NCBI GenBank assembly: GCA_037042915.1
Contig: CM073193.1
Location: 5,580,001 to 5,644,000, forward strand
Source: Auricularia sp. M13
Taxonomy: Eukaryota > Basidiomycota > Agaricomycetes > Auriculariales > Auriculariaceae
Length of the DNA stretch: 64,000 bases
Direction of reading: 5' to 3'
Shown: positions 1-11,701 of the stretch, in pieces
How positions within the stretch are numbered: the first letter of the stretch is position 1
Layout: the number at the start of each line of letters is the position of its first letter
The notes under the pieces: generated by a model
Databases searched by the model: none
Told to the model about the DNA's origin: nothing
Seen by the model: the letters and a program-made list of their open reading frames with translations, nothing else
Program-made: the position numbers and the translations under genes

Positions 1-1569
1 GAGCGAATGACGAAGTTGTGGTTTCACATGTAGTATGCATTTGCCTGTCCCGGAGGTAGCGCGAGTAGAGTACAACGGCGAGGAGAACCTGCGCCGCAAT
101 CGAGATGACTTTGGAACACATGGGCCGGGGACGCGATTTGGGAGCGGTTTAGACGATCATGACGCCGACGCCTGAACTAGAGAAATGAGCCACGATCAGA
201 TTGTCGCATCCAGAGGGTGCAAAGGTCGCAAGCAACGTTCCCCTCGCTGCTGTCTCCGAGTTGCATACTGAGGCATAATGAGGCACTATACGCGAACAGT
301 ACCCGGAGACTCGCAATGCACGGCTTCCTCGCTCCCCGGTGGTTCGCAGATGTGAGATCGATATGTGACTGCTCCCGCGAGGGAACAGTGCGTCTACGCA
401 GCGGTACAGTAGGTTATTATCGACTGCTGCTACGTGCTCGGGCGCGCAGTACGTTCTCGGCGTCAGAATTGCACTGTTCAAATGGCCTATGACGAGCACA
501 GACCGGGCGCAGGGCTTGCAGGAGATGTAGAATTCCCCAGGGCCGCGCGCAAAGATTTCGTAGCAAGGAGACCGAGACCTGCGACTTTCCCCAAGACAGT
601 ATACAGTATGCCCGTGTGACCTCCGCTCAGTGTCATCACACGGGCCGATGGCTTCATATCTTAGCGATAATCGTGAGCCCAATTGAGCTTGCTCTTGCAC
701 GCTGTGCGTGGAGGGCGACTTGGTCGCATTTATCACGAATCCACCCGCGCCATTCCCCGGTCCTGTTTGCGCAGCCCTTTCGATAAGATCTCCTGCGCGA
801 TGAACAATACTGCGAGCAAAGTGACGTCCTGGTGCGAGCAAGAAGATACCGTCGGAGTTCGGAGCAGGCCGAACCGTGTCTTGTCCTTCGATTTTCTCCT
901 TTCTATTGTAAGCAGCACCCTGGACGCCGCGCGCACTGCGGTATACCGCCATCCAGGCGCATTGACCCCGGATAACATTCAACACCCGCTACCAAGTAGC
1001 CCTACGAGTGATGCTAGCGCTCGCCGCTTGCGCCAGCGCTTGCCGCTCGAACTGCTGGGCCGCTGCGTCCGGTCATGACTAGACAGGCTGGGCTGTCGCC
1101 GTCCCTCGTGCTCTATGCTTTCCCGCGCTTTGACCCTTTCCATCCTTACTTTCGAGCTGTGAATCGCCTTACGCCTGACTCATGCAAGTCGCATGCGCTA
1201 CGATATCTGGCCCGCCTGCAAAATAATTGTCGATGTGTTCTATCCTGCATTTATAAATGCGTCTGCGATATTGGATGGCCTCTTTATCTCGATCTACACT
1301 GCAGATAAGCACAGGGTCGAGCATTTCGGAGTCTCGCAAATCCACATCCAGTCGTCGCGGCTCGTCAACCAGCGCCGTCTGTCACATGCAATGCCGTGTT
1401 GAGTCAGCCCCGGACGACGATCACACCGGCGCTCGGCAGCCTGCATACCATGCTACGCTTTGGTTGCGCTCCATCCACCGCACGCGTTCGCGGTCACAGG
1501 CTTCCAGACGCAGTGTGGTGTATCATCTGTATGATCTACACCAGCGCCGGCGGGGGCCTGAATCTGTCC
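1..1569 (+). repeat. Left arm of a long inverted repeat
   Basis: Read on the opposite strand, this stretch matches 61077-62640 almost base for base, with only small indels seen by eye, such as a 2-3 base difference near base 12 and one base in a G run near 760. It contains a full DR repeat copy. The match ends abruptly after base 1569, just past a stretch ending AATCTGTCC. The arm probably continues beyond base 1 of the window, because the partner arm carries on to about 63109 with sequence also found at 55106-55782. Confidence 0.9.
143..1215 (+). repeat. Dispersed repeat DR, copy 1 (full length)
   Basis: This is the longest form of a repeat seen ten times in the window. I take the ends from where copies 1, 3 and 10 stop matching: a start near GCGGTTTAGA and an end near GGCCCGCCTG. 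Constant landmarks are a GCGACTTGGTCGCAT block (about 716), a stem-loop GTTCGG-agcag-GCCGAAC (about 857), and CTACCAAGTAGCC followed by a GC-rich block of AGCGCT palindromes (about 990-1040). No terminal inverted repeat is obvious. The long minus-strand ORF across it is not kept in other copies, so I treat the repeat as non-coding. Confidence 0.85.
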
Positions 1570-3935
1570 TGCGTTTGGTCTGCGTGTTTCTACCCCGATG
1601 TCCTGCCGTCCTAATCCCGGTCGTTGGTTCTTGTTCCGATACTTGTCCAAGCTGGAATCTATTAGAGTGGTCAGATGAAAGTCGAGCTGCAAAGGTTTGA
1701 TATGACAAAGCGGGCTTCCTTGACTCGCTGCGAGAGCGAGGTGATTACTCCCAGTGAATGCAAGGGGAATTCGAAGCGCATGTCTTGCATAGGGTGAACC
1801 ATTTGCCATACTATTGAGCAGCCTGAAAGAGCGGTAACATGTGCTTGAACCTCAGTACGAATTTAAGAGAGAAGTCCAAGAGCAGAGTAATCTCATTTTT
1901 TCACCAAGAAATGACTGACGTTGTGCAGTCCAATACAAATAATCAAGAAGTGAAGGCGGGGGACGTGTTCAAGAAGGAGAAGGGAAATCGCAAGGAAGCC
2001 TTCGAGCCCAGCATGCCTAGCAGGTATGTGCGAACACGGCGCACAATAGGGAGGCTCTTGCGCTGGCTCCCGCAGTGCCGAGGTAGAACGTTCTCGATGT
2101 TCTGTGACTGGGATCCTTCGTGTGGCGCAGGAGAAGATGAGGGGTGCAGGCGAGCGCGACGACCGTCAGCACCCAAAATGGGGGAAGTTGAAACGTCCCC
2201 GGACATTGGTCTGCCAGAAATATGCAAGAACGGTCCCGATAACCTACTCAATGCCGGTTAGTGAGAGTGTACAGTCAAATAATGGGATGCTGATTAAGCT
2301 CACCTGGATGTTGCTCGATTCACGGGGCAGCCCGCTGACACCGTGAACCGCGTCGTCGCGCGCCTGGGATTCAGTTGGCGCGCTCACGACGACGCCAGAC
2401 GCAACGAGAACGGGAGCGAGGAGCGCGGACGGCGCGTGCGAGGACTCGCTGGGCGCGGCCGCATCGTACATCTGGCGATGGACGCCGTACTGGGCGCGTA
2501 TGTCGTTGTTGTGGGTCCGGCGTTGAGTCGAAGGTGCTGGTGCCGCACAGGCCGCTTCGCGCACTCACGACGGCGTCAGACGCGAGAATGCGGACGACGG
2601 GCGCGTGGTGTCAAGCTGGGCGGCTGAGCTCACCTCGCGTCCTGCGCACACAACATCCTCGGACGCGAAGCACCGCTCGCCTCCGTGGTATTGCGTATGC
2701 GGCAGCCCGGAGCGCTAGGTTTGGGCGTGTGCGCGGGCTTACTTACCGGCGCCGCGCACGAAGTCGCGCACGGCTGCTCCGTGCGCGCAAGGCTCGTGGC
2801 AAGTGCCACACAAAGCGCGTCGGTCGCGGGCGTGCACCGACAGCGCGCTTGCGATGGCGTTAAGCTCGAGGATAGCGGACGGCGAGCGCGTCTGAGTTCG
2901 TGTGCGCCCGGTCGGGTGTGCGCTCTGGGCCACATGGGACGCGATCAGAATGGAAGGCGGCCTCGCGGACGGGCTTTCCGGCGTGGTGGCGAGAATACAG
3001 GAGCCTGAAGTGCAGTCCGCGGCGCAACAGGCACGTTTGTTCACGTTATGGGCCTCGAGGAGCGCACCGCCCGCGCAAAACTCGCGTACGGCGTCGCTCA
3101 GGTTGCGTCTGTCTTGGGAGTGCGCGGTCGGCGCGCATAGGGCATCGTCGGCCGCGAAGTGAGCGGACGGCGTGGACAAGCTCGTCTGCGTTCCTTTGGC
3201 GACGTGCGGAAGCTCGGCGACGACGCGACGGGTTGCGAGGACGCCGTGCGGCGGGCGTACGGGCGCGCTCGCCGGCTCGCTGTCGGATTCCTGAGCGCCC
3301 TGCGCGCAGGATAGGCAGAGTGCGCTCTCACGGCTTCGTCGTTCACTTTCGCGAGGAGAGCCGAATTAAGGGAGCTTTCGCGTTTGACAGGTGTCCAAAT
3401 AGATCCATATATTATGCTTTTTCTGCGCTCAGTTCACGGTTTGTCTCTTATTAATTCACATTTAACCTGCCCGTAATGAAGATTGATGCAATTTTGCGAG
3501 ATGGGGATGTCTCGTACACAGTGGGCAACGTCGTATGGTGGCGAACCTGCGCTACCCGCTCGCTCTTGATGAGCGAGTACGTGTCGAATGAACGTTATGA
3601 TGCGCCTCTCGTCATTCCTTTGCATGCTGACTCTGGGCTTGAACGCGGTTTGCGCGCGCTGCGTTGCTCTGAGGGCCATGGGAAATCCTCCCGGCGTCGG
3701 CAGGGCAGATGCTGAATACAACGCAGCAACCCCTTTTAGACGTCGCGTTTTCTCAGTCCAGTCTCACGACGCGCTGGTAATCCTCCACAACGTCGGCGAT
3801 GCTTCGTTCACCTTCTGACAGCTGCAAGTCGTCCAGAAGCTCGCGGTGTCGTCGGATGCATGGCAGCGGGAGTTCAAAGTGATGCTAAGTACTTGCTCGC
3901 GAGCGACACAGCTGATCTCATCAGCCAGCGAGTCG
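1570..3935. other. No gene recognised; GC-rich block at 2340-3350
   Basis: 1570-2340 has a possible plus-strand exon (1839 to about 2030) ending at a donor-like GTATGT, but no family is recognisable. 2340-3350 is strongly GC-rich, with many CGCG/GCGC steps and open frames on both strands, which composition alone explains. Imperfect repeats of a motif resembling CTCACGACGNCGNCAGACGC occur near 2385 and 2560. 3430-3935 returns to ordinary composition. An ORF at 3588-3818 with a hydrophobic start is too weak to call. Confidence 0.4.
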
Positions 3936-3938
3936 CTT

Positions 3939-4364
3939 TCATCGAGAAGCATTAAACATTGCGGGTACGGGAGGTGTCTGGCGCGTGGCTCCTCTGAGAA
4001 TAACTTGGAGACTGCGCAGGCGAGGCGCGTGCGTCTGGAACAGAGGCCAGAAAAGCTTGGCACAATCCTTGGAAATCACGAGCGCAAGCTCTTCGACGCG
4101 ATGGATGTGGGCCGCCATAGCAGGGATGAAAACATCCCTAAGCGGGGCAGAAGCCACTAGGAATCGAAAGGACAGCGATATCAAGGCGTGGGGTTCCTGG
4201 CGTGAATTTATTCTATCCAAGAAATCAAATATAAGCAGAAGCAAGTCGACATGCAGGAAGGGCGGCTTGTGCTGGAAGTTGGCTGATGATTCCAAGCCTG
4301 AGGCGTGATATGAACATGATATAGACGGGCAGAAGGCACACGGTCTGCGACAACGGCTGTGCAA
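3939..4364 (-). pseudogene. F-box-like protein fragment
   Basis: The reading frame contains HIHRVEELALVISKD followed by LFWPLFQTHAPRLRSLQV. This is clearly the same block as HLHRVEELAF...LLWPLFSLEAPYLRNLQVLVNG in the intact F-box-like gene at 19488-20906 and in the damaged one at 45215-46657. Only the segment after the F-box is present. The frame stops where the paralogues continue for another 300 or so residues, and upstream there is only a weak trace of an F-box. I infer a degraded paralogue. The family usually serves as substrate receptors of SCF ubiquitin ligases, but this copy should be non-functional. Confidence 0.6.
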
Positions 4365-4500
4365 AATTAACTACGTGCTGTGTATTCGGGGAAAAGTGGA
4401 GCGCATCGTCGACGATAACGAGCAACCAAAACGCACCGTCCACAGCCCGAGCAGATGAGAGCCTAAGTACCTACGCCCGACTGTGCCTTGCCCTTCCCCT

Positions 4501-4512
4501 CCCCCCCCCCCC
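4501..4512. repeat. Poly-C tract
   Basis: Twelve consecutive C residues between the F-box remnant and the WD40 gene. It is a likely slippage site, and its length may be unreliable in assembly. Confidence 0.9.
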
Positions 4513-4802
4513 TTTCTCATGATCACGAGCATCTTCACTCGTTGACACGCATCCCACACTGATCATGAGCTGCTCATCATCGATGCTGACGTTAAACGCT
4601 GTCTGCGCTCGACGATACGGCCCGAGATGTCCACTTACGCGGTTAATTGCATAGGTCGTGGCGGTGGCAGTGTGGTTGGCGAATCTTTGCACAGCCTGCA
4701 TAGCTTGTCGCGGTGCACCCCTTCTGCTCCCGTGGCTGTCCTACGCTGGGGTTGTATTTAACCAAACTCATGATCATTTCCAAAGCTTTACCCACCTCTA
4801 CA

Positions 4803-6404
4803 ATGCCCTCCGGATCGCCGACCGCTGGCTACGGCCTTTTCTGTACTATCACGCGTCATATCATGCCCATCAACTTTGTTTCCTTCTCGAACACCGGTCA
4901 ACTACTTGCTACTGGTGGTATGTAGCTTTTCCCTCTCGTGCTTGAAAACTCATGGCAAAGGTTGTCATGCTCGTCAGATGACGGGGGAAATGTTTTCGTT
5001 TGGTCCCTGGCCAATGGAAAGCTCTTCCAGGCGCTTCCTCGCTTCCCGTCCGAAGCTGTTGCATGCTGTTGGGGCGACGACAAGGAGCTTTTCATTGCTC
5101 ATGGGGACGGATCAGTACTTTTCTATGAACATTCATCATCGGTTGTGAGTTCATTCAACTTCGTCTATAGGACTTCGGTATGACGTTTGTTCCTGGCTGC
5201 CTGAAGAATCGCTTCGAGAAGACTACCCGCACAGTTATCGACCAGAAGAACCGCGCTGTTACTGCCTTAAGCTTGCATGGCAATAAGCTAGCATGTGCGG
5301 CGGCGGATAGCGTATATTGCCTCATAGTCCAGAGCCCAGGTATTGTCCATCTCGCGCCAGGCATCATGTGTTCTGACTTTTGCCACAGCCATAGAACCAT
5401 ATCGAGTTTGGACGCTGTCTGGTATCCAGGAAGTACGGAGTGTGCATTTCCTTGATCGCCATACTATACTTGCCGCGTCTCTGAGGGAGGGGCAATGGTG
5501 TGTAGCAATACGCTCGGAAACGTTCTCTTCTCAATTGCAGACAGTGTCCTACTCGACATCCAGGACGGTGCGCGTTCGCTGTGGTCCCGGAACCTTGGAC
5601 ATCGCATGTAACTATATATCTCATAACCTTCCCTCACCAACTCGCTGATCATACCTTTCAAGCGGCGAAAGTGCAATATCCGCGGACGGTAAATATTTCG
5701 CTGTTACTAACCTCGCTGGAACTGTACATGTGCATGAAATAACCGCCACTGGCTTACGACTCCGACGATCATTCTCCTCTCCGGTCGGTGTATCAGCCAA
5801 TTATCCCCTCCAAGTCTGTTTTGCCGAATCTCAAGCTTGGATCGTGTCGGGTAGTAGCAACGGGGAAGTTCGTCTGTGGGAATTACGCACAGGCAAAAAG
5901 CAAGTACTTGTCCACGCGTCAGGTGCGTTCTCTCTGCGTTGTGAGAGACTTTCATCATGCTGAATAAGTCTAGCGCTGGCCCAGGAGGACAGTGACGATG
6001 GATTTCGGCTAACGCAAGCTGTAGCGGTAATTATTACAGCTCATATCTCTGATCATGAAGAGCCTAACGCATCCGCAGGCCCATTCAACACCGACCGATC
6101 ATCTACTTGCAAGTGCATGCGCTCATGGATTGAAGCATACTGTCAAAATCTGGAGGAAAAGCGCACAGGTAAGACCATATTATATCCATAGATCAGAAGG
6201 CCCAACGACGGACAGGTAGTTGACGAGGAGCTCAACACCAAGACGAAGTCTATAGACAGCCTCAATAACCGTCTGGTGCTCCTGATTATTGCTGTTGCAT
6301 GTTCCGCGATGCTCGCAGCGGAGTTCCCGAAAATGGTTTCACATCTGCGTCGAATGGCTTCAGAAATTCTGGCTTGGGCATGCGAACTCTTGCGCATTGG
6401 ATAA
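4803..6404 (+). CDS. WD40-repeat protein with a C-terminal membrane anchor, nine exons
   Basis: I assemble exons 4803-4917, 4978-5144, 5207-5339, 5389-5499, 5541-5607, 5663-5922, 5974-6026, 6079-6168 and 6216-6404. All introns are 41-62 bp with GT-AG ends and every junction keeps phase, giving about 394 residues. Blades are recognisable from GQLLATGDDGGNVFVWSL (about residue 30-48), SGSSNGEVRLWELRTGKK (about 260-275) and LLASACAHGLKHTVKIW (about 310-327). After the last blade comes a polar linker and a hydrophobic helix around RLVLLIIAVACSAMLAAEF (about 349-367), so the propeller probably sits on the cytosolic face of a membrane. Propellers of this kind usually scaffold protein complexes, and the partner here is unknown. 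The start Met is the first that opens into the first blade; an in-frame upstream start is possible. No disabling change was found. Confidence 0.85.
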
Positions 6405-7160
6405 GCTTAATAGATCATTTGACTCTCAGGTGAAAGAGAAAGAACAAGGCGCACGAGTTAATATTTTATGCATTCCAATGCGCTCGCGTATGGTGTAAGT
6501 CTGTCCAGCGGGTGATCATGAGGGAATGCTGTGGGCTGGTACACAGCCACCCACGCAGGAAACGCTATAACTTCCTACCCAGGATTTGAGATTAAAACCC
6601 AAATCGCAGGTAGCCCGTGCACCAAACGTACCGGATAATCCAGGCGTCATTTGCGAGGTCTTTGTGGATACGGCGCGGGCGGTGTGAGTGTGTACATGCG
6701 TGCAGCGCCGTGTCGTACCCAAGAGCTTATCTGGCTCGTAACACGCGCCATTTGCGCCGATGATCGTTCTCCGTCGCTTCGGAGAGCTGTGCGGCTGCAC
6801 TTGGTCGCTCTCGATCACGTTGTCATTCGCGCCGTGCTGCGCCGCCGGTGTCTAAGCTGTTTACCACGCGGTGCGGTTGTCGCGTTACACACATACCCTT
6901 GCGCGCCGCCTCCACGTCGCATGCGAAGCTTTCTTCGCGCTCTTATTGCATTTGCACCAGGTCCGCCATGAACGACTTGCGCCAGTCGCAACCTCGACGT
7001 ACAACTCTCCGCCGTCCGGGGACAGTCGCGTTCCCGAAGGAAACGACAGTGCGCCTTGGCCCATGCTAGTCTTAGGTGTTGCCGAGCCTCACACGCCATG
7101 TGTCCGCGCGCCCTGGCTGAGTAGGCCCATGCCCCGCCGCTGAGCGGAGTGTAAAAGCAT
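6405..7160. other. Spacer without a recognisable gene
   Basis: Several overlapping ORFs on both strands in GC-rich sequence between 6640 and 7140, none with a recognisable domain or a convincing splice pattern. The last part runs into a DR copy. Confidence 0.4.
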
Positions 7161-7164
7161 GCAC

Positions 7165-7599
7165 CGAGCAACACTTCGAGCGGCCAGCGCTGGCGCAAGC
7201 GGCGAGCGCTAGCGTCACTCATAGGGCTACTTGGTAGCGGGTATCGAGTGTTATCCGGGTCCATGTGCTTGGATAGCGGTATAACCCTGTGCGCGCGGTG
7301 ACCAGGATGCTGCGTTGAACGGTGAATGAAAATCGCTGGACAAGACACGGTTCGGCTTGCTCCGAACTCCGACCGTAGCTTCTTCCGTGCACCAGAATGT
7401 CAGCTTGCTCGCACTATTTTTCATCGCGCGGGAGTATCGAAAGGGCTGCGCAATTAGGACCGGGAATGGCCCTGCTGGGTTCATTTCTGATGCGACCAAG
7501 TCGCCCTTCACGCACAGCGTGCCAAATCCCCGGCGGAAGCCCTATTGGGCTCACGATTATTGCATAGCCTGGCTCAGAATTGAAGTCTGCACTGGAATC
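7165..7599 (-). repeat. Dispersed repeat DR, copy 2 (partial)
   Basis: Reverse-orientation copy carrying the AGCGCT-rich block, GCTACTTGGTAGC, the GTTCGG...CCGAAC stem-loop and GACCAAGTCGC. Bases 7186-7599 look identical to 30034-30447 in copy 6, with equal length (414 bp), while the sequence on both sides differs. Confidence 0.85.
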
Positions 7600-7639
7600 G
7601 ACTTGTGCTTCAACTCCTGGTAGATTGTGGCGACCATAT

Positions 7640-8265
7640 TCTGATCATGGGCGTGCTGCCTATCCAGGAAGCGCCAAGCAATCGTGGTGGCCGTGGCCCA
7701 GATAGAGCATCGTCGCCGACTCCTCGGCCAGCTCCTTGGCCAGTTCATCGAGATCCGTGTCAATGCTGGAGCCCATGTCCTGAGCCCTCAACGGACGCTC
7801 GCAGTCTATGGTTAGAGCCAGGTTCTGGATCAGGGTGAGCGCGTGCTGGAGGTCCGGTCCGAGCATTCGCCGCTCGTGAAGATTGGATTGGACGGCGAAA
7901 GCAGCAACTTGACGTTTCTTCAGACGAGGGACATTGGGGCCCGATGATGACCAAGACGGCGTCTCAGTCCCTCGAGAGGTCGCCGGGTCCGTCGGTGCGG
8001 AGGTCTCTGGCTGGGGCGCCGAGGCTATCGCCAGGCTTGTTGAGCGTTGCGAGCGGTTTGGTGACAATGGCAAGGAGATACGCAACGGAATCCATGACGG
8101 ACACAGTATTCAATACAAGCAGGCGGTCAAGGAGACCGGGAAAGGGCAATGAACTGCGGGGTTTAGCCGCTCTTTTCCCTTTTCCTCGCGCGACGTCGAA
8201 CGGCAACTTGCTCAAAGACGAAGAAGAACGAGGCAAGCTCGTTTTGCTGATCTAAGCGTGTGACT
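7640..8265 (-). pseudogene. Tom1/HUWE1-type HECT ubiquitin ligase, internal fragment 1
   Basis: The minus strand encodes pieces typical of the central region of the very large Tom1 ligase: LSKLPFDVARGKGK, a leucine-rich segment LLDRLLVLNTVSVMDSV (about 8070-8140), and LDELAKELAEESATMLYLGH near 7700. The same blocks occur in order in the longer copy at 27590-29860, at roughly 75-80% identity by eye. Neither end continues into the rest of the gene: the 3' side stops at DR copy 2 and the HECT domain is missing. A functional Tom1 is over 3000 residues, so this is a captured or stranded fragment. The frame changes between blocks. Confidence 0.75.
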
Positions 8266-9841
8266 CGATGGAACGCTGGGCGACGAGACTGGGTATGGTC
8301 GCCCTCGGCAGTTGCAATAGGAACGGGTGTTATCGCGTCTGGGACTTGCGCGCGGCACGCGACGTGCCGACTTCCGAACGGAGTCCAGCGTCCATGAATG
8401 GGAGATAAGAATACAGGTGATTTATACTGGGTGAAATCCGTACTGACATGCGCCACGGGAGACATAAGCGACGCTGCATTGTATTCTGCAGCTGGCTGTC
8501 CCATACGATACGCCATAAATGGATCATTTCCTGCGGCAGCATGTATTAGTGCCTCAGCGGGCTCCAAGCTACCCGGGTCGTCGTCTTGCCGACTAGAAAT
8601 CAGCACGAGGGTTTATTGAGAATCGGAAGCTGACTCGTAGGCCTCAGAGCCCATGTCTTCGTTTACAGCGTCTAATTAATCGATACATCTGTTATCTGCG
8701 GCAACGACAGTCTTGCGGACGGCGACGAGTCGGGAGAAACGCGTACGACAGATAAAGCCAGCCGAGTCCCGACACACGCGTCTCAGAGCTCAGGCTGGAG
8801 TAGGTGTAATATTTAGGATAAAATCACTGTGTTCTGCACTCTAGGGACACTGAGTAGCGTGTGGGGTGCTGCGAGCGAGCGCGGACGTGGTTAACGGTGG
8901 CGGTGTTGCTTCTGTCCCAAAAGGGAAGGCGCATAAGCTCACTGGGCACGCACCGAGAGCATGAAAGACTCATCCTATGCCTTGTTCTTCGTAAATTGCC
9001 TCTACGAGCTGCATTTTTTGAAGGAATCTTGCAAAAACTGCCTTTGTCGTACTCTCGCAACAGGTTTGGTACGACGGCAACATAGGGCAAAATCCAGCCT
9101 TGCCGCTTCCTCCTGCACGGGATCATCTTTTATAGCGGTTGCCACTCCAGCAAGATTGATTATGAGCGACGTCGCATGCTCTTTCGTAACCGACGCCTTG
9201 TCTGTCGATACATCGCATACGTCGATTCCTACCAGCACCGCGGTGGCCGCCCTGGGCATGTCCTCGCCGCTATGACCTCATGCTCTCGTTTCCTACCCTA
9301 TTTATATATCTTGAGCTTTGTTTCCCGCATATCCCCTGTCTCTTGCTCTACTGCATGTGCTCACTCCCCTGCTCTCCCTCACTCTCCGGTTCGATTATCT
9401 GCGCCTCATCTCATTCCCTCCCATGTGCATACAATCATTTGCGCTTTTTTGAGTCATGGTGTTTTAGTTATCCCCCTTCTCTACGGGGCTCAGAGTCCAG
9501 CCTATGACACTCATTGAAGTCTGAGAGGCGGCTAACCTCTCCAGCGCTCACTATAATCTTTTTCTCAGCTTCTAAACTCGCTACATATAGGATATCCAAG
9601 TCAATAGAGGCGGCTAGGACGAGTAAACGCACTTATTGGTCCGCGACGAGTCGACGAGCTCAGCTCTCATCTTATTGTCCACGACGACTCAGCCCTAAGC
9701 TCACGGCGGCCACGCTGATTCAATTCAAGATGGACGGCAAACAAATGTATTGCGTGCAAGCCGTATGTACAAGCGAACTCCAGGAAATTTGGCCGTCGTT
9801 CCCGAGCAGGTCATCAGCGGCGGTCAGAATCCCGGACCTCG
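8266..9841. other. Region without a confident gene; CT-rich stretch at 9280-9500
   Basis: A minus-strand ORF at 9002-9259 encodes a helix-prone stretch (ATAVLVGIDVCDVSTDKASV...) of the kind seen at the start of some fungal helical domains, but I cannot place it in a family. 9280-9500 is pyrimidine-rich with short TATA-like runs, which resembles a fungal promoter, yet no plus-strand gene is evident downstream. Confidence 0.35.
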
Positions 9842-10606
9842 TTAACCGTTAAACTGTTTCCGAAATGCAAAAGTCCTTTCTAGGTGGCGGGCGTGCTTGA
9901 CGCCGTTGAACTTGGGCAGTGAGTTAGTAGCAGGTGCGCGAGTCTTGAGTGGCGGCGCCTGCTCGCCGTTGTTGTCCTCTCCCTCGTCGTCGGCTTCCAA
10001 TTTCTCATCTTCCTCGTCGGCGTACTCGGCCTCCTCTTCGCCGTCGAATTCGCTCTCCTGCTTCGCGGGACGCGCCTTATTGGCTGCATCAGAATGGTGC
10101 TGAACGAGCGCGCTGTCCTTGTCGAGCTCGACGATTCCGGGCAACGGGCCAGGACCCGGCGTGCGTGGCGGGGCGGGGTGGCGATGCGGCCACCCGGCAT
10201 TCCCTTGTCGACCTGAACGCGCCGCTCGTCCTCGCGCAAGCCGAGCCAACGCTCCTCGGACGAGTTCGTCGACCAGACGCGGGCGGGACGGCTGCAGGCG
10301 CGGGCGCATAGATAATGGGTTGCATGCCCGTGGCACGTGAGGACGGTGGAGGCGCGCGATCTGGGCCGGTCGTTCCATGTTGGCGTGGCATATGGCGCGG
10401 GCGTCGGCGCCGGTGGTTGGCTGCGGCGGCACCGTCAGCGGGTTCGACGGCGGCGCGACAACGGCCGAATGCTGCTGCTGGGTGTTCTTCTGCTTTTTCT
10501 TCTTTCTCGCCGTCGACTGAGCGGCCTCAGGCAGGCGATGGCGGCGGCACCCCCTCCGTCGTCCTCCTGGTCGTCGTTGGAAAACGTGATAAATGGATAC
10601 GCGATC
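9842..10606 (-). CDS. Hypothetical protein with an acidic tail region (fragment)
   Basis: An open minus-strand frame whose last 90 residues contain a dense acidic run (about 40 residues rich in E and D, around 9960-10080) followed by a basic end, TFAFRKQFNG. The upstream half is Arg/Pro-rich and could be read in other frames, so introns or frameshifts are likely. The ORF reaches into DR copy 3 at its 5' side, which suggests the repeat truncated it. Acidic linkers of this kind occur in nucleolar and chromatin proteins, but no domain supports a function. Confidence 0.35.
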   Translation of the reverse strand, partial: DRVSIYHVFQRRPGGRRRGCRRHRLPEAAQSTARKKKKQKNTQQQHSAVVAPPSNPLTVPPQPTTGADARAICHANMERPAQIARLHRPHVPRACNPLSMRPRLQPSRPRLVDELVRGALARLARGRAARSGRQGNAGWPHRHPAPPRTPGPGPLPGIVELDKDSALVQHHSDAANKARPAKQESEFDGEEEAEYADEEDEKLEADDEGEDNNGEQAPPLKTRAPATNSLPKFNGVKHARHLERTFAFRKQFNG

Positions 10607-11605
10607 TGCGAGCGGTTTAGAAGTCGCATTCGGGTGGTGCAAAGTTCGCAAGTACCGTTTCCCTCGCTGCTGTCTCCGAGTTGCATACTGATGCTTAACG
10701 CGGCACTATACACCGAACGGTTCCCGGGATTTGACACGAGGACTTTGGCGGTTCCAAGGTAGATCGATATTTCACTGCTTTCGCGAGGGAACAGGGCGTT
10801 TACGAAGCGGTACTGTATGTAATTATCGACTGCTGGCTATGTCCTCGGCCGGGGCGCGCGGTACGTCTTCGCCGTCGGAATTGCACCGTTCACATCACGT
10901 ATGACGAGCGCAGACAGGACACCAGGGGATATAGAATCTCCGGGGCCGCGTGCAAAGATTTCGTAGCAAGGAGGCCGAGACCTGCAAATTTTTTCAAGAC
11001 AGTATGCCCGTGTGACCTCCGCTCGATATCATCACTTGGGCCGGTGGCTTCATATATGATATCATAGCAATAATCGTGAACTAAGGAGAGCTTGCGCCGG
11101 CTCATTTGCACGCTGTGCGTGGAGGGCGACTTGGTCGCATCAAACATGAATCCACCAGCGCCATTCCCGGTCCTGATTGCGCAGCCCTTTCAATTATCTC
11201 CTGCGCGATGAACCATAGTGCGAGCAAACTGACGTTCCGGTGCGAGCAAGAAGATACTGTCGGAGTTCGGAGCAGGCCGAACCGTGTCTTGTCTTTCGAT
11301 TTTCTCCTTTCCATTGAAAGTAGCACCCTGGTCGCCGCGCGCACAGGCATTGCGCTATCCAGGCACATTCACTCAAGAAAAACTCGATATCCGCTACCAA
11401 GTAGCTCTACGAGTGACGCCAGCGCTCGCCGCTTGCGCCAGCGCTGGCCGCTCGAACGGCTGGGCCTGTGCGTATTACACGCTGGGCTGTTGCTGTTCCT
11501 CATGCGCCATGCTCCCCGCGCACCGAGCCCGTACACCCTTCCAGTCGAGCTCTGAATCGTCTTACCGCCTACTTATCTCTCGCGTGCGAGTCATAGGCCA
11601 AGGCC
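10607..11605 (+). repeat. Dispersed repeat DR, copy 3 (near full length)
   Basis: Forward copy about 1.0 kb long, colinear with copy 1 from GCGGTTTAGA to the region before GTCATAGGCC. It has lost about 40 bp near its start. It carries all the landmark blocks, and its open frames differ from those of copy 1. Confidence 0.85.
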
Positions 11606-11701
11606 CATATTGTTCTTGCTTTCTCAGTTTTCCCATTCTGCCGCAAGTTCCCCACAGTGTTTTCCTTCAATTGTCTATGCTAGATAACTGATTACAAAGG
11701 T

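Noticed and set aside
149-985. 278-codon minus-strand ORF in DR copy 1
   Set aside because: The same region in copies 3 and 10 is broken by frameshifts and stops at different points, and the composition is that of a GC-rich repeat. No conserved reading frame.
2343-3454. Several overlapping ORFs in the GC-rich block
   Set aside because: Open frames occur in most of the six frames with Arg/Ala-rich nonsense composition, as expected from GC content alone.
9842-10239. Possible retrotransposon gag similarity of the acidic ORF
   Set aside because: A single KFNG-like string is not enough. No zinc knuckle, protease or RT follows.
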